A DNA stretch of 64,000 nt from Epiperipatus broadwayi (GCA_028023455.1 JAQFVV010012434.1:7871157-7935156), one strand, 5' to 3'. Shown: positions 39,959 to 51,149, counted from the stretch's first letter. The notes: a model not told the origin generated them from the letters alone. Made by a program: numbers and translations.

Positions 39959-40112
39959 AAGTTCTAATGGATTTCTTAGATGTAAATCCAAGTTGTTGAC
40001 AAAATAATATAGGATTCCAAAATCATATCAATATCCTATATTTTGACACTATAAAGATTACTCTGTATATATAACACATGTTGCCACCAGAATCCACATC
40101 CATTAGAATTTA
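39959..40112. mobile_element. Degenerate foldback element
   Basis: Left-arm words TTCTAATGGATTT, AAATCCAAGTTGTTGAC and AATATAGGATT pair with right-arm words AATCCTATATTTTGAC, GTTGCCACCAGAATCC and ATCCATTAGAA in reverse order. The arms are about 70 bp with several mismatches. Confidence 0.6.
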
Positions 40113-40144
40113 GAAATGTCAAAGTAGGGGCTATAGATTTTCAG

Positions 40145-40308
40145 CTTGCCATATCAGCATGTAACCATCACCATCGAGATGGAAGATTTCCAGACACAGT
40201 GTGCTGTTGAAAAGAAGACATCTCAGAACATGCAACCTATCCAGAGAAGAGTACCACTATGCTTACCATCTGAAGTGTCTGAAGTCCCAGCTGCAGAAAG
40301 AATATTGG
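40145..40308 (+). other. Candidate isolated exon, unproven
   Basis: A GC-richer 164-base segment is preceded by TATAGATTTTCAG, a good splice acceptor (ending 40144), and followed by TTG|GTAATATT, an acceptable donor. One frame is open across it from 40137 into the donor, with ATG at 40179 (MEDFQTQCAVEKK...). The peptide is polar and matches no family I know. It could be an exon of a gene whose other exons lie outside, an exonised repeat, or chance. Confidence 0.25.
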
Positions 40309-40967
40309 TAATATTTCTTTAAAACCACAGAGCTCTATAAATTAATCTTTAAATCTGTAATCTTTAATATTAAGCTAACTATTTACTATAATGAATGTTC
40401 ACTATTATTCTTTAAAACCCTATTTAAAGTAATATCATTTATAAAATTAAAGTTGTATAAATCTTGCCTGAATTTATTTTTATAATGTAATTTTATTTCT
40501 CTAGTCTATAATAGCTGTAATCAGTTATTATTAAAATTCTTTAATAGTACAATTGTGCCTATATTATTACTTTAATTATTTTATCTCCAGTTAATATATA
40601 TGTTATAATTTGTCAATATTTTGAAACAGTGGACACTATAAATTTAGTAAACATTTCAACAGAGAGATAATTAAAATCTCCATTTTAAATATTTTAAGAA
40701 TGCTACTTAGCATATTGTGAGGTTGTTTCAAAATCCTATTCTGATAGATAATAGCCGATCACTCTGTGCTTGTTATTATCATTATTTTATAATTGCATTA
40801 TATTTCATTATGTTTTGTATAGTCAGTTCTTATAACTTATGACGTTTCATCTATTAGTTAGAAGTTATATGCTAGCTAGAAATGATATTAATTGTATATT
40901 GTTAATGTTTATTAAAGCCCTTCAAATATACTTTTTCCTCCTTAATTATATATATATATATATATAT
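40309..40967. other. AT-rich DNA without a recognised gene
   Basis: Nothing is recognised. Ends in a (TA)n tract at 40948-40967. Confidence 0.55.
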
Positions 40968-41115
40968 GCGGATTCAACATCTAACTTAGATTATAAAGTA
41001 GTTTAGCTCTTTCAGTTAGTGTAATTATAATATGCTAGACTAAGAATTGGATTGAGTTAGTTAGAAGATTGGAGCTATTTGTTTAGATGCAATTATATAT
41101 ATATCATTAGATGGC

Positions 41116-41151
<36 letters not shown>

Positions 41152-41473
41152 CGAAAACGACCGGTACAATATATATATATTTGTATTTAATTATGCATTG
41201 TGAGTGTGTCTTTACTAAGTGCACTTGTACATCATGTCTTGCTATGTCTTTCAGATGGGTTTGTGGTGGTGGCTGCTTCCATCCATCTTAGTTTGGATAT
41301 GGCCATTCTAGAATTGGAACATGAGAATCCAGACCATGTTTAAAGCCTTTCTGAGTTTCTGAACTAAATATTTTCATTTATTGTAGCAAGCCATCTGGTC
41401 TTAGGGCACCAAGCATTTGATGCCAAATCCCATGCAAACTTATTTAATATTTTATAGAGTGCCATAGTGTATG

Positions 41474-41535
<62 letters not shown>

Positions 41536-42310
41536 AATGTAAAAGTAACCAATTCATTTCCCTTTGCTAGTTAACTTTTTTTCATTTGACTGAAATCTTG
41601 ATCTTAGTTACCAAGTTAAATTTGCATTATCTTGAACTTATTTAGTCACTCACAAGTTAATATATATAACAGCCATCTTAATGCTGTATATAGAATTTAT
41701 CTCAGCTGTATTATTAACTTCTAGCATTAGCAAAACAAACAAAAAATAGGTTTAGGTATGACTTTAATAACCACACAAACACTCATGTAATCTATTTAAA
41801 TGTTAAAGATGAAACTGATGTAATAATAATATCATTCACTATGTAATGCTTGCATGCTTTAATTCCATATAGTTAATCTATCTAATTAATGTCATTTGTT
41901 TTTGTTGAATTATTTAGTTATTTTAATAAACCTATTTAAAATATAAATGTTTCATGTCTGTTTGCTTGCAATTCAACCTCAACTCTTTTATGAATTTCTA
42001 TGTGCAATATGCATTATTTTAATTAAATTAATTAGCATGTTAAGTAGTTTATTTTAACCTTTTCATTAAATTGTTAATTTTCCTTGAGTCTCATGTTTCT
42101 CCCTGTTTGGAGTTAGCTCGCTGAAAAAAACTGAGACAGAGAGTAATCTCAGAAATATCTTTCATAAGGTGTTAAATCATGTAGTACTTATAAATGAGTT
42201 GAGGTTTGGTTGGATTCAGGATCTCACCATCTCATTTTGATCAGCTTTAGTGTATTTTACCTGGATTCTGGATTTTGTTGTGTGAATGTACAAATATGAC
42301 TGTTACAATA
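40968..42310 (-). mobile_element. 1.3-kb interspersed repeat, copy 2
   Basis: Partner of 5196-6465 in the same orientation. It has the same blocks in the same order: CTAACTTAGAT, CTAGACTAAGAATTGG, CAAGCCATCTGGTC, TTGATGCCAAA, CTTGAGTCTCATGTTTCTCC, TTAAATCATGTAGTAC, TGACTGTTACAATA. The internal (TA)n at 41478-41532 is about 55 bp, against about 14 bp in copy 1. Another (TA)n at 41117-41147 is also longer here. It lacks copy 1's terminal 41-bp duplication. No coding capacity; family unknown, possibly a solo LTR read on the minus strand. Confidence 0.7.
41478..41532. repeat. (AT)n microsatellite, about 27 dinucleotides
   Basis: Uninterrupted AT dinucleotides inside the 1.3-kb repeat. The homologous position in copy 1 (about 5648-5661) has only about seven. 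Confidence 0.9.
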
Positions 42311-44933
42311 CATAGCACTTGGGCACACTTTTGTCAGTCTTGTATTTTTATGCACTAATTTCCACAATTCAGTATAGTTCTTTCCATTCCTAATTTTTTT
42401 TAAAAAATAATCTCCAGCTTCATATCATTTTTAAACTCTGATGGATTTATCAAATGGCTTTGCATAATCATATCTTAATGCAGCTTAATAACTACTGTTT
42501 TTAAATTCTGAAATCTGCTCTCAAATTCCATGTATAAGATAGCTAAATAATTTTAAATGGTCATATAGTTTATGGAGGCTTATCAATATCATTTTATTTA
42601 GCTTTTCTTATAGTTGGAAAAGTATGCAATATTTGATTTTGTATTTCCATACAACAGATGCATAGTTTCTCTTCAAAAGCAAAGATTTTATTCACCTTAT
42701 GTGAAATAATTTTATTTTCAGCCTGTAAAATAAGATTTAGCTACAAAGATTTTCTGTGATGTGATACATAAAGGTTAAAAGATAATACATCCATTGTTTG
42801 CAAGTTCATTGTAAACTTTATTGTTTACTTATAAAAATAAAATAATTTCTTGCTGTAAAGAAAAAAATTGTTTTAGAACTTTTTTTCTGTTTAGCCATTG
42901 CATTGAGGTATATGAACGAATATCACTATATTCCCTGTTCATTTTTATATCTTATTAAAAATCCATGAGGAAAAGAATCCCTAAATAATTTGTATATCAT
43001 GGTATAATGATGGGTAAAGTTATATATTTTTTTAATATAATATTTTCATGACAAATCAAACAAGTTTTCAAACTATGTTTATTTTGTGCCACAAAATATT
43101 TGGGAAGCACTCTATTTTAATTGGATATTTTATATTAGTTTTTTGAAGACATTTCTGCCAATGTGAGTAAATAAATTATAGTTTGACATGAAACAATATT
43201 TTTTAAAACAGTCACAGGTTTTCTGACATAATTGACACTTAAAATTATAAGAACAAACCTCTATGCATTGTCATAATTATATAACTAAAACCAATACATC
43301 ATGACGGCAATTTCCAATCAAGTAAGGAGTGAGCAGGTGTCACTCACAGCAGGTGTCACTCACATTATTGTTTCTATGTGCCTCAAAATTTTAAAAAACT
43401 TAAATTAATGATTGTATGGTTCAGCCCACACATAAAAGTTCAGAACTTCAGATTGATTATGGCTGCTTTAGCCAATAAAATATTACATGCCTCATTTGAA
43501 TATAATGCATTTAAGGATATTATGAACCAGAGTAAAATGTGGTTGTAATAAGCTAATATTCATTAAGATTTCAATAGCTGCAACAATTAATGGAATATAA
43601 ATTAGACTGCATACTACAGATCTTAAAAAAGATTGATTAACCATTTATATATATGTAATTGATTTTATGCTTTTTCAAAAATCTTTTTTATATTTTGTAT
43701 TAAACTTCAAAAATAAAGGAAAGCCAACAAGAAATCATCACTGAAAATCTCATTATTGCATAAATAAAAAATGATAGCTTTAAAAAATAAAGATGAAGTA
43801 ACATTTAGAAGGTGGTCTAGTCTAAATATTGGATTGTTAGAATAAGTTGTGTTATGGGTATGGAAATGCACAGGTTATAATTGTAAGTAATGATCAGTGT
43901 AAAAGGTTTAATGAAAATACCTTGACCCTTTCCAATAAAATCTTACACACATACACATAACCATTAAACATCACATGATCACCATTCTTTATACTTACGC
44001 CTCTGGTTTGCACTGAGTAGCACTACTGTATAGAAAGTTTAGATGCTGTGTATATATATATATACATATGTAGAAGATAAAACATCAACTCTGAAAAAGA
44101 GAGGCTTGAAAATTCAATAAGATCTATATATCCAACAAAAAAGTTGAATAAAACTAGTTATACATCATTTTAAAATTATTTGTTTTTCTGCTTAACTTTA
44201 TTTACTGTATTTATATATTATATTTATAATACAATATATTTTTTTAATTTGTATTTTTTTTTTATTAAAAATAATATTTGAAATTTTTACGGCTATGCTA
44301 ATTAAAATAAAAAAGAAATAACTAAAATTTAATGTAATTCTATCACTTTAATTAAAAGTTTTAGTTTTTTTTTAAAATACATTTTTTTCTCCACTGAAAC
44401 ATATTTGACATTTGTAAAATGTCTACCATTATTTTAAAAATGATTCTTAGAAACAATTCCTACCCACTTATAAATATTTCAATACTACAAATATTGAACA
44501 AATGTAAGTTGTTTTTAATTTAAAAATAGCTGTATATGCACTTTTTATATTAAGGAGAGGATGGTGGTTAACAAAACATTAAAAAAATTATTTCAAAATT
44601 TATTTTTATTTATTATAATATTTCCCGAAAAAAATAAATTACAATTTATTTTAAACATTAAATTATTTTTAATTTTTTAAAGTTCAAATTATTAATTTAC
44701 AAAAGCTTTTTAACTCATCTTTTAATGATGTTACTAGAGAGTAAGATCTATTTACCATGGGGTCACATATCAATGACTAAAGGCAAAAAAACTAATATCA
44801 ATAAAAAATAAATGTCTGCCCATCCCTTGAATATGTATTAATTGGATTATGTCCTGTATATGAGGGGTCAGATTGACCTTAGGTCAACATGTGCGTGACA
44901 AGAATCTCAGCCTCATGGTGGCCTTTGAGCATT
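42311..44933. other. AT-rich DNA without a recognised gene
   Basis: The only structure noted is an exact 16-bp tandem duplicate, AGCAGGTGTCACTCAC, at 43332-43363. Otherwise nothing is recognised. Confidence 0.55.
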
Positions 44934-45150
44934 CCATCATCAGATTTTCAATTGGATGGATAGTTGAAAAGTTGGAGTGTGGAGTAGATTGAAGCCTGTC
45001 CATTAAAGTATGAGGTTTGGCTATCTTAATATATACTTGAGCACTTATAGCATATATGTGTAGAGATGGTAATCAGGACCAACTGATGATTGCTGGTTTA
45101 GCATGAAATACGTATATTGGTGATTATTTATCTTTTCAACATATGTGTGT
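44934..45150 (+). mobile_element. Penelope-like/retrozyme-like repeat, copy 1 (hammerhead-bearing)
   Basis: This block matches 63797-64000 over its whole visible length, starting at CATCATCAGATTTTCAATTG and running through TGGTGATTATTTATCTTTTC. Upstream sequence of the two copies is unrelated, which marks the left boundary. The right boundary is unknown because copy 2 runs off the window. It contains a hammerhead-type core (see 45078-45121). Hammerheads with a short self-complementary helix III are known from Penelope-like elements and metazoan retrozymes. Assignment to that group is inference, since no reverse transcriptase is present. Confidence 0.6.
45078..45121 (+). ncRNA. Hammerhead ribozyme candidate (type I, minimal)
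   Basis: Helix I is ACCAA (45078-45082) paired with TTGGT (45117-45121). The core CTGATGA is at 45083-45089. Helix II is TGCT (45091-45094) with AGCA (45100-45103) around loop GGTTT. GAAA is at 45105-45108. Helix III is the palindrome ATACGTAT (45108-45115), which suits pairing between two RNA molecules. The predicted cut follows A45116 (UA-type NUH). The oddity is a U-U mismatch at the first helix II position, where G-C is usual, so cleavage may be weak. Copy 2 at 63938-63981 is identical except for CTGGTGA. Confidence 0.7.
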
Positions 45151-45590
45151 TCAAGTATATCGGTGTTATGAGATAGTATGGAGAGTGGTGGGTCTTGTGA
45201 AAGTCTGTGCTCATATGCTCTATATATTACATATATAGACACGGGTATATAATAAGCTTTTGGGTTTCAGTTATATGCATATATTATTTATCGATAAAAT
45301 CCATAGTAAGACGTATAATAAATAAAAACATGAAAGTAATTTGTTGGAAAATCAGTACATAATAAATTGTTCTTATTTCATATTTTGCAGTATAAATAAA
45401 CACGTGTTCAATTTATGAGAAAATGAAAATAATGTATATTTCACTTAATACAATTATCTCTCTAAACAGATTAATTTTTGATATTTTATTTTATTTTTGA
45501 CATCAATTATTTAAATATATCATAGTTAATTTGTTACCATGGTTTCTATTTTTTTAATTAAATAAATTATTTTTATGCATTACAAGTATA
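45151..45590. other. AT-rich DNA, possibly the rest of the hammerhead repeat
   Basis: No second copy is available to set the boundary. No gene is recognised. Confidence 0.4.
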
Positions 45591-46232
45591 TATTGTGACA
45601 GTCAGATTATGTATGCTGGTTTAACCTAGTTCGAATCCTAAGTGAAAGTACCTCGAAGCCACCCATACGCGAGATATTAAATCAAGAATACTATAACCTC
45701 TGCCCTATTTTGCCTATTCTCGAGGCTAATTTACGAACCAACAACACCATCTGAGCCACACATAAATTATTTTCAACCGGCCACAAAGCTTAGCAACAGT
45801 GGTAGAGACATGGACGGGAAATCCTAAGGAGCTAAATAGTTAAATGTGCAAAAGTACTAAGAAATATGTGTTTTGCATGCCTGGATCATTAGAAAAGTAA
45901 AACAAAGCATTATAATAAAATTAGGAAACTCAAGCTTTTGATAGTTAAATAATATGTTTAATTAATGGCTTTAAAATATGAATAATGATTTAATGGCCTC
46001 CGCTATTCCCCTAAATTACTGAAACAAACTAATTAGACAATAAAAACAGATTAATAGGTTTGCGGTCTAAATCTTTTCTTCCCAATTTTATTAAAAATTG
46101 TCAACTCGATCTTCTCGATAAAGTACGATAAAAAAAGAATCTTTCGCAAAGCATTTCTAATTGCTTTGTGCTACAAACAGTTTTTAAAAATTATTTAAAA
46201 CGTATATAGTTAAATCAGATATACATAAAGCT

Positions 46233-46289
46233 AATGGCGGACAAAAGAGGCGTTATCATAGAGATCAAGTTGGCACACAAAAGAAAATG
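46233..46289 (+). other. ATGGCGGAC micro-ORF / YY1-like motif
   Basis: ATGGCGGACAAAAGAGGC opens an 18-codon frame (MADKRGVIIEIKLAHKRK). The CTAATGGCGGAC core resembles a YY1 initiator-type site (AAGATGGCGGC). It lies inside the CpG-rich LTR-like block on the opposite strand to its TATA box. It could be chance. Confidence 0.25.
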
Positions 46290-46767
46290 ACTCGTATTTA
46301 ATTAACAAACATAAATAAAATTGGAAAGAAATTTTAAATGAACAAAAATTAACTATTAAACTTAACCGCAATGGAATATTAAATATTTACACAGGTTAGT
46401 AAGGAAGAATAGCGAAGGGAAAAAGGTTAAATATAGATAGATGATCACACAATATATATAATTAAGACTCGTCTAATAAAAATGGTTACATAACAAATAC
46501 ATATAATTCAATGAAGCAAATAAAAAAATACGAACAAAAAGTAGCATAAGAAATAGTTCAATAGAGAAGATATGATTACCGTCCTTTTTCCTTGGTCATG
46601 TTCCCTACGGCGTTCGTGGCTTGATCCGACCGTCGAGATGTAGTTGTCCGGACAATGAAAATATGTAGTATGGTTTCACGAAAAGTTCTCCAGACACGGC
46701 ACAGAGTTCAGATGACTATTGAGTGGATATTAAGGCATTTTGAATGGTATTCCGGAACCTCGGCGAT

Positions 46768-46789
46768 AGGCAAAGCTATTTATTTGCCT
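46768..46789 (-). terminator. Hairpin with embedded AATAAA (putative polyadenylation signal)
   Basis: Seven-base-pair stem AGGCAAA/TTTGCCT with an 8-base loop. On the minus strand AATAAA spans the 5' side of the loop. It lies about 290 bases downstream of the minus-strand TATA box. Confidence 0.45.
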
Positions 46790-47073
46790 AGCTGAGCATA
46801 GTAGAATCTATCAAACTTATATGATTTTTAGCTTGAGCAGGTTCAAACTTCTTCATGATTTGTAGACAACAGTTGTAGACTTTTGGGAATAAAATCACGA
46901 ACAAAATCTGACAGAGTTCTCCTAAGAGAAATCTGAATGCACCTTGCAATAGCAAAATCTGAATCAATCTTGCAATAGCAAACTCTGAAAGAATCACCTT
47001 CACAAGGAAAATCAGAATCAACTGAATCCTTCAAAAGGAAAAATCTGAATAATCAATCTTTTGTTCTCCCTTC

Positions 47074-47081
47074 TATTTATA
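47074..47081 (-). promoter_or_regulatory. TATA box of the LTR-like element
   Basis: On the minus strand the context is GAGGGTATAAATAGAAGGGA, a strong TATA match with GC-richer flanks. Transcription would begin about 25-30 bases on, near 47045-47050, at the edge of the AATCTGA motif run. Confidence 0.55.
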
Positions 47082-47110
47082 CCCTCTCTGTCAGCTACCT
47101 TCTATTGTTT

Positions 47111-48058
47111 GTATGATCTGAGATCTTGATAAGCCTCCCCATGCTCCTTTGTTTCAAAGCAACACTTTCTAAAAATAACTTTAACTTTTTTACTCTAACT
47201 TTCTTACTTCAAAGTTTGAATTCTCTTAATTAAAAGAAAGAAAGAGAAGGCCATCTTTAATTACACTTGAATGGCTCACTAATTAAAACTATACATTCTT
47301 TTAGAAAATGTTGGCAGGCTTATCTCAAAATCAAATCATACTAAATATTTTAACAAAATTTTAACAACAATATATTATTATTTTTTTATAGTAGAATAAG
47401 CATTTTATTTCAGCAGAATTTTGCATTAACTCATATATATATATATACGCTAGATGTATATATATATGTTTGACTAATAGGTTAAGCAATTTTTATTAAT
47501 AGAATGAAATTTATTTAAAACAAAATATTTAAATGTAATACACGTTTAATAAGCATAATTATTTTTAACTCTAATGCAAAACCCTGCTGATATTGGACTA
47601 TAAACTTAATTTAGGTCTACAATATTAATCAAGTTTATAGGAAGATGTGAAGCATGGATTGGACTTCAGATCCATTGCTTCAATATATATATTATCAGTT
47701 TTCTCCTTAATTGCATTCGATATATGGCTCCATATAGTCAGTACCCTTTTAACTATCTATGCAATTATTTATCATGATTTTAGCAAATTTTTTAGAGTTC
47801 AAGATTTGAATTTAATTAATTTTTACTTTATTATAATTAATTGTTTTCCTGGAATTGTAGGTTTTTTAAATATATATATATTTATTTTGTGCAAATTAAT
47901 AACTAGATTACAAGTAAAAGTTGAATAGCTGTAATGTGATATAGGTTTTTTTCATGTATTGATGAAGTTTATAGACTTTAACTTAATCATCATCTGATCT
48001 ATATTTATTACAAATTATAGAAATGTCTTCAGTTACATTTGTAGAATAGTTCTTCTAA
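47111..48058. other. AT-rich DNA without a confirmed gene
   Basis: A 93-codon hydrophobic frame at 47647-47928 starts only at GTG and consists of Ile/Phe/Leu/Tyr-rich stretches, as chance frames in AT-rich DNA do. I do not call it a gene. Confidence 0.5.
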
Positions 48059-48330
48059 GTATTGTGCCGGTTAAAACATGTTTATCCATCTAACATGAGC
48101 TGGAACTCACAAAATGTTCTTCAAACCCAGTCAAGCCCAAGATTTAGGTCAGGGACCAGCCTGAATTCGAACCCACTCTCTAAGCCCCAGATCTAACACC
48201 TAAAGAATAACATAATAGTGATGGCACATGACAATTAATCTTAATCCGGCCGACTAGCAAAGCTGAGCAAAACAATGAGACATTTATTAACTATGACTAT
48301 ATTAAAATATACATAAGCATGGCTGTACTA
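48059..48330. mobile_element. GC-richer repeat fragment related to 45591-45800
   Basis: It begins TATTGTGCCGGTTAAAACA, contains ATTCGAACCCAC (minus strand GTGGGTTCGAAT, a good Pol III B-box match) and a block CCGGCCGAC.AGCAAAGCTGAGCAA. The last resembles CCGGCCACAAAGCTTAGCAA at about 45777, which also lies downstream of a GTTCGAATCC. Two members of one family in direct orientation are likely, though divergence is high. Confidence 0.4.
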
Positions 48331-48412
48331 CTCAAATAAGTTAGACAATAATATATTTTAATATACTGACAAATTATTATACATTTATAAATTAAGTACA
48401 TTAGTATGTGCG

Positions 48413-48452
48413 TGAATGAGCAAGCTGTAGATAATTACATAGTGTCATTCAC
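48413..48452. repeat. Perfect 10-bp inverted repeat
   Basis: GCGTGAATGA near 48413 and TCATTCACGC near 48443 pair perfectly around about 20 bases. The CpG-containing arms stand out from the AT-rich surroundings. Confidence 0.6.
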
Positions 48453-49059
48453 GCTATTATTTCTCATATGCTCTTTATTAGCTAAATAATATATTACAAA
48501 TAAACACACATCTTTAGTGGGTCCAATATTAAGATGCCAATCAGTTATTAGAAAGAAGTTACATAAAATTTCCATTAACGCTTTGATTTACAGTTCTGAA
48601 ATGTGGTGACTAACATATGATTTAGGGGAGCATTCTGAAATTCATTATACATATGATATAAATTATTTTCATGCCATTGAGGTCATGAAAATAAATAAGA
48701 TACATTTGAAAAACATATTTGAAAATGACATTTGATTAGATGACAAAATATTTAATGAAAATTATTTTAACGATAGTAAGACGAACGCTTTATTTTCCCC
48801 AAGGCATATAGATACTCTTAAATAGATATATAAATTATGATGGTGAGATTTATATGATTGCAATAAACTTAATTAATAAAATAGAAGTAATTGACATTTA
48901 TATATATCTTTTAAGCAAAGCTTAATTTTAATATTAGAGCATTAAAACTGGGTCATGAAGCAAAAGAAATAATAATAATACGAAGAAGTTTATGGTGCTG
49001 ACATAATAGCCTAAAAATAACTAAGAGGAAAAGGTCATGCTTCTGGATGAAAAACGAAA

Positions 49060-49250
49060 TGGATGGGCATAGCTTGTGCCAAACTTAGGGGTCACCACCA
49101 GAGACCTTTTTATACAAAGAAATGAATGGGCATAGCATGTGCCAGACTTAGGGGTCACTGCCAGTGGCCTTTTTATACGAAGAAAGAATATGCATAGCGT
49201 GTGCCAAACTTAGGGGTCACCACCAGAGGCAATTTTATACAAAGACTTGA
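49060..49250. repeat. Minisatellite, 62-63-bp unit, 3 copies
   Basis: Each unit reads GGCATAGC.TGTGCCA.ACTT then AGGGGTCAC..CCAG.G then CTTTTTATAC.AAGA. Starts are near 49065, 49128 and 49190. Units differ by a few bases. No frame is conserved across units in a coding-like way. Confidence 0.9.
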
Positions 49251-50599
49251 GAAGAAATTTATGGGTTCAAACTTGTCATAGCCCCCAGATTAAGAAACAC
49301 ATATATATATATAAAACATGAAGATCGGCCAAATGTCAGAAACGCATCAATGATACATGTCTCTAACAACATTGAATAATTTTTACTGCTTTAAAATAGA
49401 TGACCCTTGTTTGAATACTATAATATGCCATGCAATTATAATATATATAGAGAGATTTACATTTCATTTACTTAAAATATACTTGAAGATTTTATTTAGC
49501 AAAAGAAACATTAAGATTTAGATTTCAAATTAATAAAATATACGTTAAGATTTGATTTAGTTAAAGAAACATTAAGATTTTGCCCCATCCCTTTTTCTGC
49601 TATTTAAAATAAAACAATCCCATCTTCATTGATTTTACAATAACTGAAATATTTAAATACAAGATTTGAAATTTTAAGAGTATGAAAAATGAAGTAAGAT
49701 TAGCAGTTATATAGAAAACTAATAATCGGTCACCTTTTCAGAAATGAATAAAGAATATTTTTATAAGATTTCAAAGTGTTAATTAGCTTAAGTTCTGGAT
49801 TTACACCGGTAGAAAATCCAGAGTTAAACAAATATATATATTTATATTATATTAAAACATAAATAGAATGTTGGCTCGAAAAACAATCTGGTGAGTATAT
49901 TAATTAATAATGCATTGTTTTAAATGGACGTTGATAACTTGCTTCATGAAGATTTACTTAAAAAATGACAAAAAAAGATTTTTAGAAATTAAGCTCACCA
50001 GTTTGTTTGAGATTAGAAAATTAATAAAAAAGCATATATATATATAAATCAAGTAATAAATAACTATAAATAATTAACCGCACCGAAGTTAAGGAAGTTT
50101 AAAAGCATATGAGATAGGATTAGATATAAAGAAATCATTTGAGAGCAAAATTACATTCACAGATATATATATAAAGCAAAGTTAAAGAATACATGAGAAG
50201 AGATCTTGATAGATTATTGAGACTAAATTGACTATTAGGTGGCGACTTGGAAATTTACCTTGCAATTTTAAGAATCCATTTTAAAGTATGGCACATGCAC
50301 GGCGATTGACATGCAAGTACTTCGGTGGCAGGAAACTTCTATTAGCATTCTAAAGTTCTTTTTCGACCTTTCTTCATTTCAGGGCAGCAGGATATTATGG
50401 TAGTGGCAGAGGCCACTGAAGAGTGGTGGATTTACTGCTACATCATTTTAAGTTTCACCGTGATATTAACAATCATTTTCACTAGAGTAGCTAATCTTCT
50501 TTCAATAGTAGTTAATCTAATCTCTAAAAATAGCTAATCTAATCCATTCTCCAAAATTCAGTCATTTTATACTTTTTCTTCTATCAGTTGTTTTTAAAG
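49251..50599. other. Mixed AT-rich DNA with CpG-containing patches; no gene
   Basis: The patch 50220-50460 is GC-richer (GGCGACTTGG, CACGGCGATTGAC, TTCGGTGGCAGG). It may belong to the mobile element that includes 48059-48330. No protein motif is seen. Confidence 0.4.
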
Positions 50600-51110
50600 A
50601 TGCAATTGTAAGATAACGTCCAAAAATAAATTCAAATCTATTTCCAGATTAGAAATAGATTTGACATGTTTTTTAACAAAAGTATCTCTAATCATAATCC
50701 CCTTTTAAGTAAAACTTTAATTAAAAATACCTACCCCAGATTAAAACAATAGTGCTTCCAACCCTTAATTATTTTTGGACAATTAACAACAGTCACATCT
50801 TCCATATTGGAGTTTATAATAAATATACAGTTTAATAGAAAAACAAGTAATTTAAAAAGAAAAAGTTTTTAAAAATGACATATAATAAATATTTAAAAAC
50901 ATCAATATTTTGTTAGTAAGTTTTGCTCCTAATATATATATATATAATAGTAACAAGTCAGATGTCACATGACTTATATATAGCTTGCACTTACAAATAT
51001 GTAAAATTAAGAGTGTGCTAATAGCTCTAAACAAGCTTTTTTTTTTATTTATGATAAATGCTACTACAAGAGAAGGCATTCAAATCATTTTTATTTTAAA
51101 TGGTCCCCAT

Positions 51111-51149
51111 CCCCAGACCGGTTTTGACCTATGGGTCTCTTCAGTGAGG
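51111..51149 (-). ncRNA. Hammerhead ribozyme, unit 1 (inactivated core)
   Basis: On minus: helix I CCTCA/TGGGG, core CTGAAGA, helix II GACC-CATA-GGTC, helix III ACCGGT, cleavage triplet GTC. The core GAAA is changed to AAAA (G12 to A, plus position 51125), which should abolish cleavage. Confidence 0.85.

Larger units (their letters stand above)
45591..47110 (-). mobile_element. LTR-like element, CpG-rich, promoter on the minus strand
   Basis: The left edge follows a TA-rich flank with TATTGTGACAGTCAGATT, so the minus strand ends in TCTGACTGTCACA, an LTR-like CA end. On the minus strand there is a TATA box (47081-47074), a run of AATCTGA-type motifs just downstream (46905-47050), and a hairpin AGGCAAA...TTTGCCT (46789-46768) whose loop holds AATAAA. 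That is the order of U3 promoter, R and polyadenylation signal. CpG is far denser than in the surroundings (for example 46600-46640 and 46750-46768), suggesting a younger insertion. The right edge is not defined and no internal coding region is seen. A solo LTR is the simplest reading; a non-LTR promoter is possible. Confidence 0.5.

Noticed and set aside
45045-45242. 65-aa minus-strand frame
   Set aside because: It lies antisense across the hammerhead repeat, and the frame is a by-product of that repeat.
45620-45640. GTTCGAATCC as part of a tRNA gene
   Set aside because: Only a B-box-like word is present. No acceptor or anticodon stem can be folded around it. The same holds for 48160-48175.
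46788-47034. Two overlapping minus-strand frames (63 and 77 aa) as genes
   Set aside because: They lie between the TATA box and the AATAAA hairpin of the LTR-like element, overlap each other in different frames and are driven by the AATCTGA motif run.
47647-47928. 93-codon hydrophobic frame as a membrane protein
   Set aside because: It starts only at GTG, has no recognisable motif and has the Ile/Phe/Tyr/Leu bias expected from AT-rich DNA.
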